64,000 nucleotides of DNA from Streptomyces sp. NRRL S-455 (lineage in GTDB: Bacteria > Actinomycetota > Actinomycetes > Streptomycetales > Streptomycetaceae): NCBI RefSeq assembly GCF_000717875.1, contig NZ_JOCT01000022.1:1-64000 (forward strand). Reading direction: 5' to 3'. The notes beneath the pieces were generated by a model. The model made no database searches. It was not told the origin of the DNA and saw only the letters and a list, made by a program, of their open reading frames with translations. Numbering within the stretch: the stretch's first letter is position 1; each line of letters opens with the position of its first letter. Both the position numbers and the translations under genes were made by a program. Shown here in pieces: positions 26,995 through 34,839 of this stretch.

Positions 26995-27855
26995 CTACGG
27001 TGCGCCTTCGGCGGGCAGAGCGAGTGCGGAGTCGATCGCCGTGTCCAGGAATGCGAGGGTGTCGCGGCGGCGGGCAAACGGGTTGCGGTAGCTCGAACGG
27101 CCCTGCGCTCCGCGGGTGCGCAGCCACAGGCTCTCGGCGATGATGCGCTCCCAGGGCGGGCCGAACACCTTCCGGGCGTAGTGACCCGCGCCGCTCTTGG
27201 AGGTCATCGTTCCGATGGCGAGGACATGATGCAGCCGGCTCACCCCGAGAACCGCCCATACCGGGAACCACTCGGTGAGCCCGATCGCGAGGGACAGCGG
27301 GCGCGGCTGCCTCTTCTGCTCGAGCCAGGGCCGCCAGTAGGTGCGAAGGTTGTCGCCCGTGTAGGCGCGCAGGACCCGCCGATCGGCCCACACCTCCACG
27401 TCGGCCGGCTGGGGACCGCGCACCGCGATCCCGTGCCAGGCCAGCTCGCAGAAGGTCACCGGGTTGACGCCGGACCGTCCGGCCGGGGTGAACCGGCTCT
27501 CCTGCGCACAGGGAATGTCGGGGCATTCGTGCGGACCGGCGGCGAGGTCGGCCCAGGTGAACACCGCACCGTCAAAGTGCGGCCGGGGGAAGCGGGCCAC
27601 GGTCCGGCTGTGTGCCTCGGCCAATGCGGCCATCTCCGGCGACGCGCGCTCCACGCGGCGGTCGGTCACCGTGACGAAGTCGATGTCGCTCGACACGCTG
27701 AGCCGCCCACGGCCGACGGGAGGACGGAAGTCACCCAGCGCCACCGATCCGACCAGGTAGAAGCCGGTGACCAGGCCTGGTGCCAGCTCGTCCACGGCCG
27801 TCAGGAACAGCTCCACGCTCCGGTCGACCTCGACCGGAAGATCGTCGCCTCGCAT
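26995..27855 (-). CDS. Nucleotidyltransferase-domain protein (aminoglycoside-adenylyltransferase-like)
   Basis: A 286-residue protein with the minimal nucleotidyltransferase signature: GFYLVGSVALGDFRPP followed by SSDIDFVTVTDR (GS...DxD). The C-terminal half is helical, with DNLRTYWRPWLEQ and ARKVFGPPWERIIAESLWL, as in AadA-type and related proteins. Substrates of such proteins range from antibiotics to tRNA-like molecules; no resistance claim is justified. ATG 27855 is used because upstream sequence in this frame looks non-coding. It converges on the PHP gene with a 172-bp gap in which I see no gene. Confidence 0.75.
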   Translation of the reverse strand: MRGDDLPVEVDRSVELFLTAVDELAPGLVTGFYLVGSVALGDFRPPVGRGRLSVSSDIDFVTVTDRRVERASPEMAALAEAHSRTVARFPRPHFDGAVFTWADLAAGPHECPDIPCAQESRFTPAGRSGVNPVTFCELAWHGIAVRGPQPADVEVWADRRVLRAYTGDNLRTYWRPWLEQKRQPRPLSLAIGLTEWFPVWAVLGVSRLHHVLAIGTMTSKSGAGHYARKVFGPPWERIIAESLWLRTRGAQGRSSYRNPFARRRDTLAFLDTAIDSALALPAEGAP

Positions 27856-27893
27856 GCCGCGCAGTCTATGGGCGACTCTCGTGCCACTCGGCT

Positions 27894-28133
27894 TCAACTC
27901 GTCGGTTCCCAGGCCGTGGCGAGGTCGCCGTCCGTGACCGGACTGCGGTGTGTCGTTTCCTCCCGCGCTGTGCAAGGGGTGGTGTGGATCCGGCGCCGGG
28001 CTTTCGTCTCCGGACGCCCGACCGGGCGCCGTGGCGGAGTGGCCGCTGCGGGCAGATACGCCTCCGCGCCGGCGTCGATGAGGCGCCGGACGGGGCCGTG
28101 ATAGCTGACGCCGAGTTCGTACCGGCAGGTCAC
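27894..28133 (-). CDS. Possible small hypothetical protein (79 aa)
   Basis: A GTG-initiated frame beginning MTCRYELGVSYHGPVRRLID, rich in Ala, Pro and Arg, in the 300-bp gap between the nucleotidyltransferase and PaaX genes. No domain is recognised and no good ribosome site precedes it. It diverges from the PaaX gene 22 bp away. It may be non-coding; otherwise the gap holds nothing I can identify. Confidence 0.25.
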   Translation of the reverse strand: MTCRYELGVSYHGPVRRLIDAGAEAYLPAAATPPRRPVGRPETKARRRIHTTPCTAREETTHRSPVTDGDLATAWEPTS

Positions 28134-28155
28134 CGACCGATCGAGTGGAGGTACG

Positions 28156-28992
28156 GTGAGCCGCGTGACCGGTGAAGAGCCGCTGCGGCCGCAGTCCCTC
28201 ATGCTGACGTTCCTGGGTGACCAGGTGCTCGGGCGGGACGTGTGCGTGTATTCGGGCAGCGTCATCGACGTGTTCGCCCGGGCCGGGATCGGCGAGCAGG
28301 CGACCCGCTCCACGCTGACCCGGATGGCCGGCCGTGATCTGCTGCGCCGCCAGCGCGAGGGGCGCCGCATGTACTTCGGGCTCACCGAGCGTTCGGAGGC
28401 GGTGCTGCGCGACGGGGAGCGGCGGATCTGGCAGACGGGGGCCGTCAACCGCCACTGGGACGGCACCTGGACGTTGCTGGGTTTCTCGCTGCCCGAGTCC
28501 TGGCAGCGTCAGCGGCACGACCTGCGCTCCCAGCTGACCTGGAGTGGCTTCGGCCCGCTGTTCAACGGCCTGTGGATCGCTCCCGGCGAGGTCGAGGTGT
28601 CGGCCCTGGTCGCCGAACTCGGCCTGTCCGCCCATGTGAAGGTCTTCCGGGCGCACGCGGAGGCCGGTATGGACATCGGCCAGATGATCGAGGAGACCTG
28701 GGAGCTGTCCGACCTGGCCGGCCGGTACGCGTCCTTCGTACGCCGCTGGCAGCCCTGGGAGGACGGGCTCCCGGACGCCGACGACGCCCTCGTGCTGCGC
28801 CTCCGGCTCCAGACCGAGTGGCTCCGTATCGTCCGGCGCGACCCGCGTCTGCCGGTGAAGCACCTGCCGGACGACTGGCCGGCGGAACAGGCCGAGAAGA
28901 CGTTCCGGACGGTGCACGAGCGGCTCTCACCGCTCGCCCGTGACGCCTCGGAACGCCTTCTGGACCTGGTGCCGGCGCGGCCTCAGGCGTAG
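28156..28992 (+). CDS. PaaX-family transcriptional regulator
   Basis: A 278-residue PaaX-like repressor. The winged helix is in ARAGIGEQATRSTLTRMAGR and DLLRRQREGRRMYFGLTERS; the middle domain includes HWDGTWTLLGFSLPESWQRQ and the C-terminal PaaX domain ends near VPARPQA. PaaX proteins sense aryl-CoA esters, so control of the acyl-CoA ligase/MaoC operon that converges from the other side is plausible but not shown. GTG 28156 has GGAGG 4 nt upstream. Its stop overlaps the end of the MaoC gene by 10 bp on the opposite strand. Confidence 0.88.
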   Translation: MSRVTGEEPLRPQSLMLTFLGDQVLGRDVCVYSGSVIDVFARAGIGEQATRSTLTRMAGRDLLRRQREGRRMYFGLTERSEAVLRDGERRIWQTGAVNRHWDGTWTLLGFSLPESWQRQRHDLRSQLTWSGFGPLFNGLWIAPGEVEVSALVAELGLSAHVKVFRAHAEAGMDIGQMIEETWELSDLAGRYASFVRRWQPWEDGLPDADDALVLRLRLQTEWLRIVRRDPRLPVKHLPDDWPAEQAEKTFRTVHERLSPLARDASERLLDLVPARPQA

Positions 28993-29438
28993 AACCGCGA
29001 CAGGCTCTGCAGCACCGCGGCGGGCTTGGTGCCGCCGTCGATCTCGATGGCGCCCTCGACGGTGATCTGCACGCCGCCCGGCACGTCCTCGACCTCGGCG
29101 AGCCTCGCCGTCAGGCGGATGCGGGAGCCCACCTTCACGGGGGACGGGAAACGCACCTTGTTGAGGCCGTAGTTGACCTTCGTCGTCACGCCCTGGACGT
29201 CCAGGAGCTCGGTGAAGAGCGGGATGAAGAGGGAGAGCGTGAGGTAGCCGTGCGCGATGGGGGCGCCGAAGGGGCCGTCCTTGGCGCGCTCGGGGTCCAC
29301 GTGGATCCACTGGTGGTCGCCGGTGGCGTCGGCGAAGGTGTCGACGCGCTCCTGCGTGACTTCGATCCACTCGCTGGTGCCGAGGTCTTCCCCGGCGAGC
29401 TTCTTCAGTTCGTCGAGGCCGTTGACGGTGATGCTCAT
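28983..29438 (-). CDS. MaoC-family (R)-specific enoyl-CoA hydratase
   Basis: A 151-residue hot-dog-fold hydratase: TFADATGDHQWIHVDPERAK holds the catalytic Asp/His pair, followed by the conserved GAPIAHGYLTLSLFIPL. It adds water across the 2,3 double bond of an enoyl-CoA. The ATG follows AAGGA. It is the last gene of an operon with an acyl-CoA ligase (8-bp gap), amidohydrolase and SDR, which together look like a CoA-thioester degradation module for a carboxylic acid. Confidence 0.9.
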   Translation of the reverse strand: MSITVNGLDELKKLAGEDLGTSEWIEVTQERVDTFADATGDHQWIHVDPERAKDGPFGAPIAHGYLTLSLFIPLFTELLDVQGVTTKVNYGLNKVRFPSPVKVGSRIRLTARLAEVEDVPGGVQITVEGAIEIDGGTKPAAVLQSLSRFYA

Positions 29439-29446
29439 GGTGTTCC

Positions 29447-30949
29447 TTACGGGTTGCCGTAGCGCGTACGGACACGGGACTTGAGGAGTTTTCCGGAGGC
29501 GGTGCGCGGGAGTTCGTCCGCGAGGACCACCGACTTCGGGATCTTGTACTTGGCGAGGCGGCCCGCGAGCGACGCGAGCACCTCGTCGGGGTCGAGGGCG
29601 GCGCCCTCGCGGGGCACGACGACCGCGCGCGGCACCTCGCCCCACTTGTCGTCGGGTACGCCGATCACCGCGCACTCGACGATGTCCGGGTGGGCGAGGA
29701 GCTGGTCCTCGATCTCGGCGGGATAGACGTTCTCGCCACCCGAGATGATCATGTCCTTGATGCGGTCGACGATGTGGACGTAGCCGTCCTCGTCGACCTG
29801 GGCGGCGTCGCCGCTGCGGAACCAGCCGTCCGCGAAGGACGCGGCCGTCTCCTCGGGCAGCCCCCAGTAGCCGGGCATGACGTGCGGACCGCGCACCACG
29901 ACCTCGCCGGTCTCCCCTACGTCGGCCGGGGTCAGGTCGGGCCGGACGACGCGGACATCGCTGAAGAAGTGCGGGACGCCCGCCGAGCCCGCCTTGCTGA
30001 CGGCGTGTTCGGCGTCCAGGAACAGCGTGCCGGGGGAGGCCTCGGTCATGCCGTAGCCCTGGAGGAAGGTCAGGCCGCGCTCCTGGTACTTCGCGATCAG
30101 CGGGGTCGGGACCGGGGAGCCGCCGCAGGTCAGGATCCGCAGCGACGACAGGTCGGCCTCCGGCCAGCGCGGGTGCCGGGCCACCTGGTCGAACATCGTC
30201 GGCACGCCGAACATGAAGGTGATGCGGTGGCGTTCGATCAGGTCGAAGGTGGCGTCCGGGTCGAAGGCCTCGACCAGGACGCAGGCGCCGCCCTTGAGCA
30301 GGACCGGCAGGGTCAGCATGTTCAGGCCCGCCGTGTGGAACAGCGGGGCGGACACCAGGGCGCGTTCGTCGGCGATCAGGTCGGTGTCGACGAGGACGTT
30401 GACCGCGTTCCAGGTGAGGTTGGAGTGGGTGAGCATGGCGCCCTTGGGGCGTCCGGTCGTGCCCGAGGTGTACATGATGATGCAGGTGTCGTCGGGGCCG
30501 ACGGGTTCGTCGATCGGCTCCCCGGACGCCTCGGCGACGGCCGTCTCGTACTCCGCTCCGACTTCCAGGTAGACGCGTACGTCCGTGCTGCCTGGCAGGC
30601 CGGCGACCAGACCGGCGTAGGACGGGCCGTAGACCAGGGCCCTCGCGCCGGAGTCGGCGAGCTGGTAGGCGATCTCCGGGCCGGCGAGGCGGATGTTGAG
30701 CGGGACGAAGACCGCGCCGAGGGTTCCGGCCGCGAACAGGGTCTCCAGGTAGGAGGGGTGGTTCGGGCCGAGGTAGGCGATCCGGTCACCGCGGCGCACG
30801 CCCCGGGCACGCAGGGCGTGGGCGAGGCGGGTGGTGCGGGCATGGAGCGTGCCGTAGTCGGTGGCCGTCTCGCCGTGGATCAGGGCGGTGCGGTGCGGGG
30901 TCTTGCGGGCCCGGCGGGCGGGCCACGACCCCAGTCCCTCGTTGCGCAT
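29447..30949 (-). CDS. Acyl-CoA synthetase (AMP-forming ligase)
   Basis: A 500-residue ANL-superfamily ligase that activates a carboxylic acid to its CoA ester through an acyl-AMP. Motifs: CIIMYTSGTTGRPKGAMLTH (P-loop), GYGMTEASPGT, DGWFRSGDAAQVDEDGYVHI, DRIKDMIISGGENVYPAEIE (hinge) and PRTASGKLLKSRVR (catalytic Lys). ATG 30949 has AGGGG 6 nt upstream. The substrate is not evident; medium-chain, cyclic and aromatic acids are all handled by close families. It lies between the amidohydrolase and MaoC genes in one transcript. Confidence 0.92.
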   Translation of the reverse strand: MRNEGLGSWPARRARKTPHRTALIHGETATDYGTLHARTTRLAHALRARGVRRGDRIAYLGPNHPSYLETLFAAGTLGAVFVPLNIRLAGPEIAYQLADSGARALVYGPSYAGLVAGLPGSTDVRVYLEVGAEYETAVAEASGEPIDEPVGPDDTCIIMYTSGTTGRPKGAMLTHSNLTWNAVNVLVDTDLIADERALVSAPLFHTAGLNMLTLPVLLKGGACVLVEAFDPDATFDLIERHRITFMFGVPTMFDQVARHPRWPEADLSSLRILTCGGSPVPTPLIAKYQERGLTFLQGYGMTEASPGTLFLDAEHAVSKAGSAGVPHFFSDVRVVRPDLTPADVGETGEVVVRGPHVMPGYWGLPEETAASFADGWFRSGDAAQVDEDGYVHIVDRIKDMIISGGENVYPAEIEDQLLAHPDIVECAVIGVPDDKWGEVPRAVVVPREGAALDPDEVLASLAGRLAKYKIPKSVVLADELPRTASGKLLKSRVRTRYGNP

Positions 30950-30960
30950 GACACGCCCCT

Positions 30961-31872
30961 TTACGGTGTGGCCAGCCCGAGCAGGCGGGCGGCGTTCTCC
31001 TTGAGGATCTTCGGCCGGACCTCCTCCTTGATCGTCAGCTTGTCGAAGTCGGCGAGCCAGCGGTCGGGGGTGAGGACGGGGAAGTCGGAGCCGAAGAGGA
31101 CCTTGTCCTTCAGCAGGGTGTTCGCGTACTGCACGAGCTGCGGCGGGAAGTACTTGGGCGACCAGCCGGACAGGTCGATGTGCACGCCCGGTTTGTGGGT
31201 GGCGACGGCGAGGGCCTCGTCCTGCCAGGGGAAGGACGGGTGCGCCAGGATGATCTTCAGGTGCGGGAAGTCGGCGGCGACGTCGTCGACGTGGAGCGGG
31301 TTGGAGTACTTGAGCCTGATCCCTCCCCCGCCGGGGACGCCCGCGCCGATACCCGTCTGGCCCGTGTGGAACAGGGCGATCGCACCGGTCTCCTCGATCA
31401 CCTCGTACAGGTCGTACGCCACCGCGCGGTCGTTGGGGAAGAAGCCCTGGATGCTGGGGTGGAACTTGAAGCCCTTCACCCCGTACTCCTCGACCAGACG
31501 CCGGGCCTGCCTGACGCCCGCCTTCCCCCGGAAGGGGTCGATGGACGCGAAGGGGATGAGCACGTCCGCGTTGGCGGCGGCCGCCTCGGCGACCTCCTCG
31601 TTCGGGACCGGCGGGGTGCCGGTGGCGGACTCGGCGTCGACCGTGAAGATCACGGCGGCCATGTTCCGCTCGCGGTAGTAGGCGGCCGTCTCCTGAAGGG
31701 TCGGCTTCCGCTTGCCCTCGACCTTGAAGTAGGCGGAGGAGGCGTCGTGCAGGTCGTCGTCCAGGGAGGAGTGGCCCTTGGAGGACACCTCCGCGTGGGT
31801 GTGGACGTCGATCGCGACCAGTGACTCCACATCCATCACGGGGTCCGTCACAGCGTCTGTCACGGTGTCCAT
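30961..31872 (-). CDS. Amidohydrolase-family TIM-barrel metal hydrolase/decarboxylase
   Basis: About 303 residues of the amidohydrolase-2 type: IDVHTHAEV (HxH metal ligands), GFKFHPSIQGFFPND, ALFHTGQTG, LAHPSFPW and LFGSDFPVLTPDRW (catalytic Asp). Relatives include ACMSD and gamma-resorcylate decarboxylases as well as hydrolases, so a non-oxidative decarboxylation or ring hydrolysis step is likely. The ATG shares one base with the SDR stop (TGATG). The first 14 residues repeat the V-T-D-x-V/M pattern. Confidence 0.85.
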   Translation of the reverse strand: MDTVTDAVTDPVMDVESLVAIDVHTHAEVSSKGHSSLDDDLHDASSAYFKVEGKRKPTLQETAAYYRERNMAAVIFTVDAESATGTPPVPNEEVAEAAAANADVLIPFASIDPFRGKAGVRQARRLVEEYGVKGFKFHPSIQGFFPNDRAVAYDLYEVIEETGAIALFHTGQTGIGAGVPGGGGIRLKYSNPLHVDDVAADFPHLKIILAHPSFPWQDEALAVATHKPGVHIDLSGWSPKYFPPQLVQYANTLLKDKVLFGSDFPVLTPDRWLADFDKLTIKEEVRPKILKENAARLLGLATP

Positions 31873-32789
31873 CACGCCTCCGGGAGCTTCGGCGCCGGGA
31901 TGCCGACCGACTGGAGCTCGGCGCCGACCGAGGTGGGCCAGGCGTCCGCGAGGGCGCCGGGAGTCCAGCCGCCGTCGGCGTACGCCGCCCTGATCTCCTG
32001 CGGATGCGACCAGAGTGCCACCTTGTCGCCGCCGATGCCGATGCACTGACCGGTCACACCGCGCGCTGCCTCGGAGGCCAGGAACGGCACCAGGGCGGCG
32101 CAGTCCTCCGGGGTGCCGAAGCCCTCGCCCTTGCGCAGGAAGTCCGGGAGCGGTTCACCGCCCCGCATCGCCTCGACGTACGGGGCGAAGGCCGGGATGG
32201 TCTCGGTCATCGCGGTGGCGGCGACCGGCACGATCGCGTTGACGGTGATGCCGGCGCGGCCCAGCTCCATCGACCAGGTGCGGGCCATCGCCGCGATACC
32301 GGCCTTGGCGGCGGCGTAGTTGGTCTGGCCGAAGTTGCCGCGCTGGCCGGCCGGGGAGCCGACCAGGATCAGCGAGCCGCCCTCGCCCTGCTCGCGCATG
32401 CGGACGGCGGCGGCCCGGGCGCAGGTGAAGGTGCCCTTGAGGTGGGTGGTGATCACCGCGTCGAAGTCGTCGTCGGACATCTTCCAGAGCACCTTGTCGC
32501 GCAGGATGCCCGCGTTGGTGACCAGGACGTCCAGGCGGCCGAACTCCTCGACCGCGCGGTTCACCAGCCGCTCGGCGGCCTCGGAGGTACCGACGGCGAC
32601 GACCTCGGCGACGGCCCTGCCGCCCGCCTCCTCGATGGACTTCACGGCCGCCTCGGCCACGGCCTCGTCGACGTCGTTGACCACCACGGACGCGCCGTGG
32701 GCGGCCAGGGCGTGCGCGTAGGCGAGGCCGAGGCCCCGGCCGCTGCCGGTGACGACGGCGGCCTTGCCGGAGAGATCGATGCTGGGCAC
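31872..32789 (-). CDS. SDR-family 3-hydroxyacyl-CoA/ketoacyl dehydrogenase
   Basis: A 305-residue short-chain dehydrogenase. NAD(P) motif TGSGRGLGLAYAHALAAHG, NAG in VLVTNAGILRDK, catalytic Ser in ILVGSPAGQRG (usual S position) and YxxxK in TNYAAAKAGIAAMA. The C-terminal extension of about 50 residues (HPQEIRAAYADGGWTPGALA) resembles the multifunctional beta-oxidation hydroxyacyl dehydrogenases rather than FabG. GTG 32789 follows AAGGGA. It is first in the operon SDR - amidohydrolase - acyl-CoA ligase - MaoC, under the promoter/operator shared with the MarR gene. Confidence 0.9.
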   Translation of the reverse strand: MPSIDLSGKAAVVTGSGRGLGLAYAHALAAHGASVVVNDVDEAVAEAAVKSIEEAGGRAVAEVVAVGTSEAAERLVNRAVEEFGRLDVLVTNAGILRDKVLWKMSDDDFDAVITTHLKGTFTCARAAAVRMREQGEGGSLILVGSPAGQRGNFGQTNYAAAKAGIAAMARTWSMELGRAGITVNAIVPVAATAMTETIPAFAPYVEAMRGGEPLPDFLRKGEGFGTPEDCAALVPFLASEAARGVTGQCIGIGGDKVALWSHPQEIRAAYADGGWTPGALADAWPTSVGAELQSVGIPAPKLPEA

Positions 32790-32827
32790 GGGTGGGTCCC
32801 TTCACGCGGGGTTCGACTGCGAGATCG

Positions 32828-32863
32828 AAGCTAAGAGCAATAATTGTCGACGTCAATAGTTGT
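32828..32863 (-). promoter_or_regulatory. SDR-operon promoter with overlapping MarR-type operators
   Basis: On the minus strand TTGACG (32856-32851), 17-nt spacer, TAGCTT (32833-32828). Two near-identical palindromic sites, CAATAATTGT (32838-32847) and CAATAGTTGT (32854-32863), 16 bp apart, lie in the spacer and across the -35, on the same helix face within half a turn. Binding there would block this promoter and the start of the MarR gene. Confidence 0.7.
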
Positions 32864-32883
32864 TGATGGCCCACGGGTGCGGG

Positions 32884-33411
32884 ATGCTGGCACCGCAAGG
32901 CCGTACCGAGCACAGGGAGCCCGCCATCACACGCCAGAACGTCACTCACGTCACCCCGAAGCCCATCGACGCGGACGAGCCATGGATGCGAGGGCTGCAC
33001 GCCGACACGGGCTACCTGCTGTACCGGCTGGGCCTGCGCTCGGGGCAGCTGTTCAACGCCTGCCTGCAGGAGTCGGGCCTGCGCCTGCGCCACTACGCCG
33101 TACTGCGCTTCCTCGCCGGCTCCGAGGGCGCCCTCCAGCGGGAGCTGAGCGCCCGGCTCGGCTACGACCCGAGCGCGATCGTCGGCCTGGTCGACGATCT
33201 GGAGAAGCAGGGTCTCGCCGAGCGCCGCCCCGCCCCCGACGACCGCCGCAGCCGGATCGTCGTGCTGACCGAGAGCGGCCGCGGCTTCCTCCGCGACACC
33301 GACGAGGCCGGCCAGCGGGTGACGAACGAGCTCCTGGGCCCGCTGGACCCGGCCGAACGAGAGGCGCTGCACGCACTGTTGCTGCGGATCGCTGAGGACC
33401 GCCTCAACTGA
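32884..33411 (+). CDS. MarR-family transcriptional regulator
   Basis: Up to 175 residues. The winged helix-turn-helix is ALQRELSARLGYDPSAIVGL, LVDDLEKQGLAERRPAPDDR and RSRIVVLTESGRGFL, followed by a dimerisation helix ending LLRIAEDRLN. The start is uncertain: ATG 32866, 32884 and 32986 are all in frame and none has a good ribosome site; homologous sequence is clear from MRGLHADTGYLLYRL onward. It diverges from the SDR operon, and the two palindromes between them suggest it represses both. The ligand is probably a pathway acid or its CoA ester. Confidence 0.87.
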   Translation: MLAPQGRTEHREPAITRQNVTHVTPKPIDADEPWMRGLHADTGYLLYRLGLRSGQLFNACLQESGLRLRHYAVLRFLAGSEGALQRELSARLGYDPSAIVGLVDDLEKQGLAERRPAPDDRRSRIVVLTESGRGFLRDTDEAGQRVTNELLGPLDPAEREALHALLLRIAEDRLN

Positions 33412-33415
33412 CGTT

Positions 33416-33454
33416 GTGCAAATGATTGACGGCTGCACGACTGATGCATACCTT
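33416..33454 (+). promoter_or_regulatory. Promoter and inverted-repeat operator of the MFS-hydrolase-IclR operon
   Basis: TTGACG (33426-33431), 17-nt spacer, TACCTT (33449-33454). The inverted repeat GTGCA (33416-33420) / TGCAC (33434-33438) straddles the -35, a fitting place for the IclR protein encoded at the end of the operon. Confidence 0.6.
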
Positions 33455-33492
33455 CACGGACCAACCGCGACCCGTCCCCCAGGGAGCTCCCC

Positions 33493-34839
33493 GTGCAGCC
33501 ATCACCTTCAGACGCCCAACCAGCCCACGACTCACGGCAGTTGCGCCGAGTCGCCGTCTCCGGCCTGCTCGGCACGACCGTCGAGTTCTACGACTTCCTC
33601 GTCTACGGCACCGTCGCCGCGCTCGTCTTCGGCGAGCTGTTCTTCCCCCGGGCCGACCCGGCGGTCGGCACCATCGCGGCGTTCGGCACCTTCGCCGCGG
33701 GCTATCTCGCCCGCCCGCTCGGCGGCATCGTGTTCGGGCACTTCGGCGACCGGATCGGCCGCAAGTCGATGATGCTGCTGACCATGGTCCTGATGGGCTG
33801 CGGCAGCTTCCTCATCGGGCTGCTGCCGACGTACGACGCGATCGGCGTCTGGGCGCCGGTCCTGCTGGTCGCCCTGCGCGTGGTGCAGGGCATCGCGATC
33901 GGCGGTGAGTGGGGCGGCGCGATGCTGATGGTCGTCGAGCACGCCGAGCACGCGCAGGGGTCCCGGCGCGGTCTGTGGTCCAGCTTCACGCAGCTCGGCG
34001 CCCCGCTCGGTTCCGTGCTGTCGGCCGGTGTGGTCACGCTCGTCGCGACCCTGCCCGACGACGCGTTCCGCTCCTGGGGCTGGCGGGTGCCGTTCCTGCT
34101 GAGCATCGTGCTGCTGGCCGTCGGCCTGTTCGTGCGTCTGAAGGTCGTCGAGAGCCCGCTGTTCGCGCAGGCCAAGCGGGAGCCGGTGGACAAGCCGCCG
34201 CTCCTGGAGGTGCTGCGCCGGCCGAAGCCCGTGCTGCTGGCCGCCTGTGTCGGCATCGGCGCGTTCACCACGCAGTCGCTGCTGACCAGCTTCATGATCT
34301 CCTACGCCGTCGACCAGGGGTACAGCCGGCCGCAGGTGCTGACCGCGGTGACCATCGCCTCCTGCGTGGCCCTCGCCGTCCTGCCCGCCGCGTCCGCGCT
34401 GTCGGACCGGGTCGGCCGCCGGCCCGTCGTGCTCGCCGGAGCGGTCGCCGCGGCCGCGCTCGCCTTCCCGGTACTGGCGCTGGTCGACTCCGGCTCACCC
34501 GGACTGCTGATCCTCGCGCTCGCCCTCGGCCACGGCGTCGCCCAGTCCACGATGTACGGGCCGCTCGGAGCCCTGCTCACCGAGATGTTCGGCACCCGCG
34601 TCCGTTACACCGGCGCCTCCCTCGGCTACCAGGGGGCGACCCTCGTCGGTGCCGGGTTCTCGCCGCTGATCGCCGGCAGCCTCGTCGCCTCCGCCGACGG
34701 CGGCAGCACCCCGGTCTCGCTGCTGCTGTGCGCGGGCGCGGCGATCACCGCCGTCACCGTGTGGCGGCTGCGCGAGACCCACACGGACGCCCTGGACTCC
34801 CCCGCCGCCTCCCCCGCCCTGGAAGGAACCCCGCGTTGA
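33493..34839 (+). CDS. MFS metabolite:H+ symporter (ShiA/ProP-like)
   Basis: A 448-residue transporter with 12 predicted helices. The start GLLGTTVEFYDFLVYGTVAA and the loop GHFGDRIGRKSMML are hallmarks of the metabolite:H+ symporter family that imports shikimate, alpha-ketoglutarate, citrate, proline or aromatic acids. The helix 8-9 loop ALSDRVGRRPVVLAG repeats the motif. GTG 33493 follows GGAG. It is first in a three-gene operon with a secreted hydrolase and an IclR regulator and may import the product the hydrolase releases. Confidence 0.9.
   Translation: MQPSPSDAQPAHDSRQLRRVAVSGLLGTTVEFYDFLVYGTVAALVFGELFFPRADPAVGTIAAFGTFAAGYLARPLGGIVFGHFGDRIGRKSMMLLTMVLMGCGSFLIGLLPTYDAIGVWAPVLLVALRVVQGIAIGGEWGGAMLMVVEHAEHAQGSRRGLWSSFTQLGAPLGSVLSAGVVTLVATLPDDAFRSWGWRVPFLLSIVLLAVGLFVRLKVVESPLFAQAKREPVDKPPLLEVLRRPKPVLLAACVGIGAFTTQSLLTSFMISYAVDQGYSRPQVLTAVTIASCVALAVLPAASALSDRVGRRPVVLAGAVAAAALAFPVLALVDSGSPGLLILALALGHGVAQSTMYGPLGALLTEMFGTRVRYTGASLGYQGATLVGAGFSPLIAGSLVASADGGSTPVSLLLCAGAAITAVTVWRLRETHTDALDSPAASPALEGTPR

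Noticed and set aside
26995..27855. Calling the nucleotidyltransferase an aminoglycoside resistance gene
   Set aside because: Only the generic GS...DxD signature is visible; substrate-specific residues cannot be judged.
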